Assembly (NCBI GenBank): GCA_947457285.1 | Contig: CANGVZ010000055.1 | Coordinates: 1-9,293 of the forward strand | Origin: Flavobacteriales bacterium | GTDB lineage: Bacteria; Bacteroidota; Bacteroidia; Flavobacteriales_D; Sanyastnellaceae | Length of the DNA: 9,293 nucleotides | Reading direction: 5' to 3' | Shown: positions 5,378 through 9,293 of the stretch, piece after piece | How positions within the stretch are numbered: position 1 is the first letter of the stretch | Layout of the letters: the number at the start of each line of letters is the position of its first letter | Program-made: the position numbers and the translations under genes | Notes under the pieces: generated by a model | What the model saw: the letters and a program-made list of their open reading frames with translations, nothing else | Database searches by the model: none | What the model was told of the DNA's origin: nothing

Positions 5378-5424
5378 TAGGAAATAGGAGTAGGAATAGG
5401 GAATAGGGAATAAGGAATAGGAAG
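5378..5424 (+). repeat. Purine-rich degenerate tandem array (TAGGAAA/TAGGGAA family)
   Basis: Units of 6-7 bp (taggaaa, taggag, taggaa, tagggaa, tagggaa, taagg, aatagg) repeat in the same orientation as the array at 1351-1403. The intact IS begins two bases after it, so the IS inserted at the very edge of the array. Confidence 0.8.
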
Positions 5425-5426
5425 TC

Positions 5427-5451
5427 TGGTTTGACCCCCTATTGTTCGGAC
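5427..5451 (+). repeat. Left terminal inverted repeat of the IS
   Basis: It starts TGGTTTGACCCCCTA and reaches TCGGAC at 5446-5451. It pairs with 6961-6986 and lies downstream of orfB. Confidence 0.8.
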
Positions 5452-5465
5452 AATTTCGCGGGTTG

Positions 5466-6635
5466 CTAAATTAATTCAAATTCTCTTATTTTCTTTGCAA
5501 CGCAAGAAGCGACCGACGGTGACGTTTTTACGGGTACTCTTTGGTTGTGGGCGGAGGAAGTTTTTTCTCCGCTTTTTGTTTTTAATCGGCTGCGCTCCGC
5601 GCGTTTTTCTTTTGCAAGAAGCTCCCTCTGGTTCAATTTCCCAGGTATTTCATACAATGGATATCGCAGCTTTATCAAAACACCTTTTTTAGGAACGTAG
5701 CAGGTCATCACCAAATCATTCTCCCATGCTCTTTTAAACAAGTCAGGCGGTAGGCCTTTTGTAGAAGTGTGTGGCCTGCTCGTGTTGTAATTTTTGTAAA
5801 ACACTTTTAATCTTTCTTTTAGCGCTGTTAAATTGAAGTGTTCCCTTTCAACTGAACAACTCATTGTGGCATGAAAACTCTCAATATACCCGTTCTCCTC
5901 TGGTGTATAAGGATGGGTGAACAATTGTTTGATTCCATTCCTTTCCAAAAAATCTTTAATTAAATCGGCTATAAACTGAGGACCATTATCACTTGTAATG
6001 ACCACCTCTATTTCTGACCAAGCTCTGCCCGCAGGTTCTAAATGCTTTTCTATAAGTTCCTCCAGTAGCATTTTCACATCCAATGCTTTCACCGAGTATC
6101 CAGTGTACTCCACAAGCGCTTGGCGTGTGAAGGTATCAATAATTGTAAGGGTATAGGACTGACAGCGCTCGCTAATCAGCCAATGACTTTTTATATCCAT
6201 TTGTAGGTATGTGAGCGGTGCGGTTGGATTCATCATGCCGTATGTAACGTAATGCTTGTCTCGTTTCTTTGATTTGCGTTTGTTCATTCCTCGTAGGGCC
6301 AGTATCCTCATCATTGAAGCAACTTTTTTGTGATTGACAACATATCCCTTCAACTGCAAATGTTGCGTCATCCTAAGGGCTCCACAGCGTAGATCCGGAT
6401 TCTGATGGGTCACTTTCATTTCCAGTTCCAACGATGCGTTGGGTAGCTTCGCCTCAGTGCCATCTTCCAATATCCGCTTCACGTGCGTACTCTTCTTTTT
6501 ACCTCGCTTCGCAGAAGATTTTGGTTTATGGTAATACTGATGCTTGGTCATTCCTGAGATTTTTAAACATCGATCTCGTGGAATACCCTTGGATATATAG
6601 CGGCAAACTATTTCCTTAAGCTCTACCGTGCATAC
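5466..6635 (-). CDS. IS3-family transposase OrfB (DDE integrase), reached by -1 frameshift
   Basis: The integrase core has a full DD(35)E triad. Counted from the internal ATG at 6551, the residues are D119 (LQMDIKSHW), D188 (TSDNGPQF) and E224 (PEENGYIESF), with exactly 35 residues between the second Asp and the Glu. An RPHTSTKGLPP motif follows. A basic tail of about 65 residues extends beyond the usual end. The N-terminal HTH_21-like part (LELEMKVTHQNPDLRCGALR) precedes the core. The frame is open upstream of the ATG to 6641, and the added 28 codons (VELKEIVCRYISKGIPRDRC...) fit the normal OrfB start. There is no start codon in that part, so full-length OrfB is made as an OrfAB fusion of about 489 residues. 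The ATG at 6551 would give a 361-residue form. The protein cuts and joins the IS ends. Confidence 0.9.
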   Translation of the reverse strand, partial: VCTVELKEIVCRYISKGIPRDRCLKISGMTKHQYYHKPKSSAKRGKKKSTHVKRILEDGTEAKLPNASLELEMKVTHQNPDLRCGALRMTQHLQLKGYVVNHKKVASMMRILALRGMNKRKSKKRDKHYVTYGMMNPTAPLTYLQMDIKSHWLISERCQSYTLTIIDTFTRQALVEYTGYSVKALDVKMLLEELIEKHLEPAGRAWSEIEVVITSDNGPQFIADLIKDFLERNGIKQLFTHPYTPEENGYIESFHATMSCSVEREHFNLTALKERLKVFYKNYNTSRPHTSTKGLPPDLFKRAWENDLVMTCYVPKKGVLIKLRYPLYEIPGKLNQRELLAKEKRAERSRLKTKSGEKTSSAHNQRVPVKTSPSVASCVAKKIREFELI

Positions 6636-6934
6636 TTTTTTTTAATGATTTCATCCTTCAGTTGAGACTCCAATTGCTCTGCAATCAGCAGGTCCTTCAA
6701 TCGCTGATTTTCCTTTTGCAATCGTTTAATTTCCTTGAGATGCTCTTTGGTCATTCCATGCTGCAGCCCAGCATCGCCCATCTCATTAAACTTGTTTCTC
6801 CACTGATAAAAACTGGCCTCATAGATGCCGTATTTCCGACAAGTGACAGAAATACCATTCTTTTCCCCTTCTTTCAGGATCAAGAGTTTTTCTTCTTTGG
6901 TTCTGCGAACCTTTCCCTTTTTTTCTGTTGACAT
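6623..6934 (-). CDS. IS3-family transposase OrfA (helix-turn-helix, leucine zipper)
   Basis: The protein has 103 residues. Residues 10-55 (RRTKEEKLLILKEGEKNG, then ISVTCRKYGIYEASFYQW) are the HTH_Tnp_1 domain that recognises the IS ends. Residues about 64-98 (KEIKRLQKENQRLKDLLIAE and on) form a heptad-repeat coiled coil for dimerisation with OrfAB. It ends KKKYAR just after the frameshift site and overlaps the OrfB frame. On its own, OrfA of this family usually regulates transposition. Confidence 0.9.
   Translation of the reverse strand: MSTEKKGKVRRTKEEKLLILKEGEKNGISVTCRKYGIYEASFYQWRNKFNEMGDAGLQHGMTKEHLKEIKRLQKENQRLKDLLIAEQLESQLKDEIIKKKYAR
6635..6643 (-). promoter_or_regulatory. Programmed -1 ribosomal frameshift site (A8G)
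   Basis: Eight A residues and a G (codons AAA AAA AAG of orfA) form an A-AAA-AAG slippery heptamer. In the -1 frame there is a TAA at 6642-6644. The orfB frame is therefore open only from this spot onward, which is strong support for slippage here. Frameshifting at such A-runs is the standard way IS3 elements make OrfAB. No downstream stimulatory stem was worked out. Confidence 0.75.
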
Positions 6935-6960
6935 AACTCTACAAATTTATTGCTAGTTTC

Positions 6961-6986
6961 GTCCGATTAATTAGGGGGTTAAAACA
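6961..6986 (-). repeat. Right terminal inverted repeat of the IS
   Basis: On the minus strand it starts TGTTTTAACCCCCTA and continues to TCGGAC. It pairs with 5427-5451 and lies 27 bp upstream of the orfA start, where it may also carry part of the transposase promoter. Confidence 0.8.
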
Positions 6987-7095
6987 CTCGCATCAATTAT
7001 TTTCTCGTCTCTCATAATATTAGATGTTTATTATTAAATCGTTTTATTTCTATCGTTTGTTCTGAATCTATCTGCTTTCCTCTTCTTCTCACCCA

Positions 7096-7812
7096 TCACC
7101 TTAATCTTGAAAAGTCATAAGGATAAGTAATAGGTAATTCATTGCAATACGAAATTTTACAAGTGTCCTTGTAGAAGGATAACACCTCAAATCTACTTTC
7201 AAGTTTCGGGTTAGGCATGGGTACTGACTTTCTCCAATTCTCTAATTGTTCATAATCTGGAGGATTGAATCGCCATTCATTGTATACTGGATCGCACATG
7301 CCTAGTTTTGTGAATGTTTGAAATATCATATCTTGTAACTTTCTAGATTTACCTGTCCCATCTGCTATACGCAAGAGGCAAGAATCTTGTAATGCGTAGG
7401 TGGAAGTCTGATGTTTATCTTGACAATAAGGATCCAAGCTTCCATAAGCCTTTGTAACTCTTTCAAGTTTGAACTTTAATGTGTCAAACTCAAGGAAGGG
7501 ACCATCTTGTACAGCTCCAGGAACGGCAAAATACTCTCTTGATAGAAACAAAAATGTGTCGGCTCGGAATACTTCAAGTTTAGCATAGCAAGTCAAACGA
7601 GTTAAATAACTAGAGTTTCGATTTGTATTAAAGTAACTTGACTCTTTAATAAAAAAAAATACTGTATCACCAATCCCCATTTCTTCAAGGAAGTTGGCTT
7701 CTTTCGGGTAAACCTTCGGCGGGGGAGGTGGTGCGGATTTGGTGATTTTGATGAAACAACCAGATACAAGAAAAACAATGAAGAACAACGTTATGTAGCT
7801 TAGGTTTTTCAT
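7096..7812 (-). CDS. Predicted lipoprotein of unknown function
   Basis: The protein has 238 residues. The start MKNLSYITLFFIVFLVSGC is a lipoprotein signal peptide: a basic N-end, a hydrophobic stretch and the lipobox LVSGC with the lipidated cysteine at residue 19. A short proline run (SAPPPPPK) follows, probably a tether. The mature part, about 205 residues, alternates polar and hydrophobic residues and has six further cysteines, two of them spaced C-x4-C (CKISYC) near the end. I do not recognise a family. It should sit on the periplasmic side of the inner membrane or in the outer membrane. It lies between the IS and the FabH-like gene and is separated from the latter by about 145 bp, so it is not clearly in an operon. 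No terminator is visible in the 109 bp between its stop and the IS. Confidence 0.8.
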   Translation of the reverse strand: MKNLSYITLFFIVFLVSGCFIKITKSAPPPPPKVYPKEANFLEEMGIGDTVFFFIKESSYFNTNRNSSYLTRLTCYAKLEVFRADTFLFLSREYFAVPGAVQDGPFLEFDTLKFKLERVTKAYGSLDPYCQDKHQTSTYALQDSCLLRIADGTGKSRKLQDMIFQTFTKLGMCDPVYNEWRFNPPDYEQLENWRKSVPMPNPKLESRFEVLSFYKDTCKISYCNELPITYPYDFSRLR

Positions 7813-7901
7813 GGTGATGTTTAGGTCTTGTGCCGGAGTTTCTTTTAAGTTGAATACAAGTTTAAGAAGAATCGATGCTCACTCAAATACGGAAAGGAAT
7901 T

Positions 7902-7915
7902 TTTTCCTAGGAAAA
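7902..7915. promoter_or_regulatory. Perfect 14-bp palindrome between the lipoprotein and FabH-like genes
   Basis: TTTTCCTAGGAAAA is fully self-complementary. An overlapping AGGAA-TTTT-TTCCT hairpin lies at 7895-7908. It lies about 90 bp upstream of the lipoprotein start and about 45 bp after the stop of the FabH-like gene. It could be a regulator site for the lipoprotein gene or part of a weak terminator. No known regulator is matched. Confidence 0.4.
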
Positions 7916-7958
7916 TTAAATCAACACCACAACAGATATAAACACAACACGAACCCCT

Positions 7959-9026
7959 TTACACCACATACACCATCGCGTTGATGTTCATTCCGGCGCC
8001 TACGGAGGCGAGTAGGATGACGTCGCCGGTGGCTAACTCGTGATCAGGGAGATTTTTCTTAAATGCTGAATCCAATAACGTCGGAATGGTGGCTACAGAA
8101 CTATTGCCCAACTTCTGAATATTCATAGGCATCACATTTTGCGGGGGATTGGGAATATCATAGAGTTGATAGAAGCTCTTGAGAATGGCTTCGTCCATTT
8201 TTTCGTTGGCTTGATGGATGAATATTTTCTTGACTTCATGAATGCTGTAACCCGACTTTTCCAAACACTGTTTCATCGCTGCTGGCACATGTTTCAAGGC
8301 AAATTCATAAATCTTCCTTCCATGCATTTTGATGTAGCGGTTGTGTGGCTCAAACTCTTTTTTATTGGACTGAGCCAAATAGAGATAATAGGCTTCGTCG
8401 TAGGAATGGGTTTGCGACATCACTGTAATGATACCTCGGCGATCATCACTTTTGTTGGCTTCTAAAATAACCGCTCCAGCACCGTCGGCGTAGATCATGG
8501 AGTCTCTGTCGTGCGGGTCGCACACACGTGAGAGCGTCTCTGCGCCAATCACTAAATAACGATTGGTATGCTCTACAATTATATGCTGTCGTGCGAGTAT
8601 GACTGCTTGAATCCAACCAGGACATCCGAAGATGACATCATAAGCGATGCAATTTGGATTTTTTATTCTCAGGTGATGTTTCACTCTGGATGCAACACTC
8701 GGCACCATGTCTACTTGAGTGGTGCCATGACAAACGTTCCCAAAATTGTGAGCGAGTATAATTCCATCAAGTGTTTCTGGATCTATTTGTGCGTCTTCAA
8801 TGGCTCGTTGTGCGGCGATCAACGCAATGTCTAGCATTTGTTGTTCTTCTGTAATATACCTGCGCTCTACAATGCCTGTGATTTTTTCAAGATTTTTCGT
8901 TATCGCTTCTGTTGGATCGGCAATGGGAAGTCCTTCTTCATTAAAGAAAGTATTGCTTTTGAATGAATCATTGGAAACAATCATTTCTGGAATAACACTG
9001 CCTAAACCCTTGAAATAAATTTGCAT
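7959..9026 (-). CDS. 3-oxoacyl-ACP synthase III family protein (FabH-like)
   Basis: The thiolase-fold enzyme has 355 residues from the ATG at 9024-9026 (MQIYFKGLGSVIP). A longer frame from 9071 would run into the terminator hairpin, so the shorter start is chosen. The catalytic triad is complete: Cys135 in FGCPGWIQA, His271 in IFIHQANEK and Asn308 in LGNSSVATIP. The glycine-rich end VGAGMNINAMVYV closes the fold. FabH enzymes condense an acyl-CoA starter with malonyl-ACP to begin fatty acid synthesis in the cytoplasm. The sequence around the cysteine (CPGW rather than the CAGF of housekeeping FabH) points to a separate family branch. Such paralogues in Bacteroidota serve branched-chain fatty acid, pigment or other lipid synthesis. 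No partner genes are in view, so the substrate is open. It lies alone between the terminator and the lipoprotein gene. Confidence 0.88.
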   Translation of the reverse strand: MQIYFKGLGSVIPEMIVSNDSFKSNTFFNEEGLPIADPTEAITKNLEKITGIVERRYITEEQQMLDIALIAAQRAIEDAQIDPETLDGIILAHNFGNVCHGTTQVDMVPSVASRVKHHLRIKNPNCIAYDVIFGCPGWIQAVILARQHIIVEHTNRYLVIGAETLSRVCDPHDRDSMIYADGAGAVILEANKSDDRRGIITVMSQTHSYDEAYYLYLAQSNKKEFEPHNRYIKMHGRKIYEFALKHVPAAMKQCLEKSGYSIHEVKKIFIHQANEKMDEAILKSFYQLYDIPNPPQNVMPMNIQKLGNSSVATIPTLLDSAFKKNLPDHELATGDVILLASVGAGMNINAMVYVV

Positions 9027-9063
9027 TGAAGAAAATTGAATGAATATTTTGATTGAACAAGAC

Positions 9064-9090
9064 AAAGGCAAACCATCATGGTTTGCCTTT
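9064..9090. terminator. Strong hairpin terminator between the cold-shock and FabH-like genes
   Basis: A perfect 11-bp stem, AAAGGCAAACC (9064-9074) with GGTTTGCCTTT (9080-9090), encloses the loop ATCAT. The AAAGGC...GCCTTT ends put A and T runs in the stem itself. It stands 21 bases past the stop of the cold-shock gene, which it probably terminates, and 37 bases before the FabH-like start. Confidence 0.8.
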
Positions 9091-9111
9091 GAAAATTTTG
9101 GAAGATATGTC

Positions 9112-9293
9112 TTAAGCTAACTTTACATTTATTGCATTGACGCCTTTCTTGCCCATTTGAGTATCATAGCGAACTTCATCATTATCGTGAATTTCACTAA
9201 TCAATCCTGAAACGTGAACGAATACTTCTTCGCCGTTTTCACCTTTAATAAATCCGAAACCTTTGGTTTCATCGAAAAACTTTACTACACCTA
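9112..9293 (-). CDS. Cold-shock protein (CspA family), 5' end outside the window
   Basis: The last 59 residues are visible, GVVKFFDETKGFGFI through NAINVKLA, and only a few N-terminal residues are missing. RNP1 (KGFGFI) and RNP2 (VFVHVS) are both present, so this is a single cold-shock domain that binds single-stranded RNA and DNA and melts RNA structure. The length of about 63 residues is usual for the family. Regulation by a cold-responsive leader cannot be judged because the 5' region is outside the window. Confidence 0.93.
   Translation of the reverse strand, partial: GVVKFFDETKGFGFIKGENGEEVFVHVSGLISEIHDNDEVRYDTQMGKKGVNAINVKLA

Larger units (their letters stand above)
5157..5426. other. 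Intergenic stretch between the XRE gene and the IS
   Basis: No gene of normal size is present. From left to right it holds the XRE promoter and operator, a 21-codon minus-strand frame (5211-5276, with a GGAG-like site before its ATG), and a CTTTTG-TTC-CAAAAG hairpin (5314-5328). An ATATTC-AC-GAATAT hairpin (5360-5373) follows. Read on the minus strand it is followed by eight Ts, so it could act as a weak terminator for transcripts leaving the IS. The purine-rich repeat comes last. This is where a HigB-type toxin gene would be expected. Confidence 0.5.
5427..6986 (-). mobile_element. Complete IS3-family insertion sequence, ~1.56 kb
   Basis: The left end TGGTTTGACCCCCTA (5427-5441) and the reverse complement of the right end, TGTTTTAACCCCCTA (6986-6972), match at 13 of 15 positions. 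TCGGAC follows in both (5446-5451; GTCCGA at 6961-6966). The ends carry the TG...CA of the family. Inside are orfA and orfB on the minus strand, joined by a -1 frameshift site. The bases flanking the element (gtc on the left, ctc on the right) are not an identical 3-bp target duplication, so the surroundings may have been rearranged after insertion or the duplication has mutated. Genes, ends and catalytic residues look intact, so it may still be active. Confidence 0.85.

Noticed and set aside
5495..6931. Plus-strand frames across the IS (5495-5692, 6434-6619, 6662-6931)
   Set aside because: They are shadows of orfA and orfB, which have complete domain evidence on the minus strand.
9027..9071. 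Longer N-terminus for the FabH-like protein (start at 9071)
   Set aside because: It would add 15 residues foreign to the family and begin inside the terminator hairpin.
1..9293. tRNA, rRNA or known riboswitch
   Set aside because: No cloverleaf, rRNA segment or recognisable riboswitch core was seen by eye on either strand; a covariance-model scan was not possible.

Overview
The window comes from a member of the Bacteroidota, probably a Flavobacteriia-type bacterium. The evidence is a protein with a C-terminal type IX secretion sorting domain (T9SS, a system of this phylum), moderate AT richness, few strong Shine-Dalgarno sites, and one good match to the Bacteroidota -7 promoter box TAnnTTTG. 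The species cannot be named from the sequence alone.

Layout. Positions 1-1335 (+) hold the 3' part of a large secreted T9SS cargo protein. Positions 1336-1600 form a gene-free strip of short-period repeats (6-, 7- and 8-bp units) plus a hairpin-rich element of about 95 bp. Positions 1600-2650 are a graveyard of broken genes: a possible winged-helix remnant, a Bro-N-type gene cut off after about 112 codons, an IS3-family element collapsed to orfA start plus orfB end, and the first codons of a DUF3368 (PIN-like) toxin gene. Positions 2744-4365 hold an intact two-gene AbiEi/AbiEii type IV toxin-antitoxin operon behind two palindromic operator-like sites. Positions 4451-4713 hold the remains of a second toxin-antitoxin pair, UPF0175 plus DUF3368. 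The same DUF3368 start sequence lies on both sides of the AbiE operon as an imperfect direct repeat of about 40 bp. Positions 4830-5156 (-) encode a HigA-like XRE antitoxin with no toxin beside it, with a promoter and an 18-bp near-palindrome in front. Positions 5427-6986 are a full-length IS3-family insertion sequence with orfA, orfB, a -1 frameshift site and terminal inverted repeats.

From 7096 on, the chromosome looks ordinary, all on the minus strand: a lipoprotein of unknown function, a 3-oxoacyl-ACP synthase III (FabH-like) enzyme, a strong hairpin terminator, and the 3' end of a cold-shock protein gene.

Reading: the part from about 1336 to 6986 is an accessory pocket between two core regions. 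It has gathered toxin-antitoxin modules and insertion sequences, most of them decayed. The AbiE operon is the only complete system in it. The same two families of short tandem repeats occur at both ends of the pocket, which suggests recombination or repeated insertion at this spot. No clearly new biological system is demonstrated. The best leads are the AbiE operon framed by copies of another toxin gene start, its twin operators, and the period-8 repeats.
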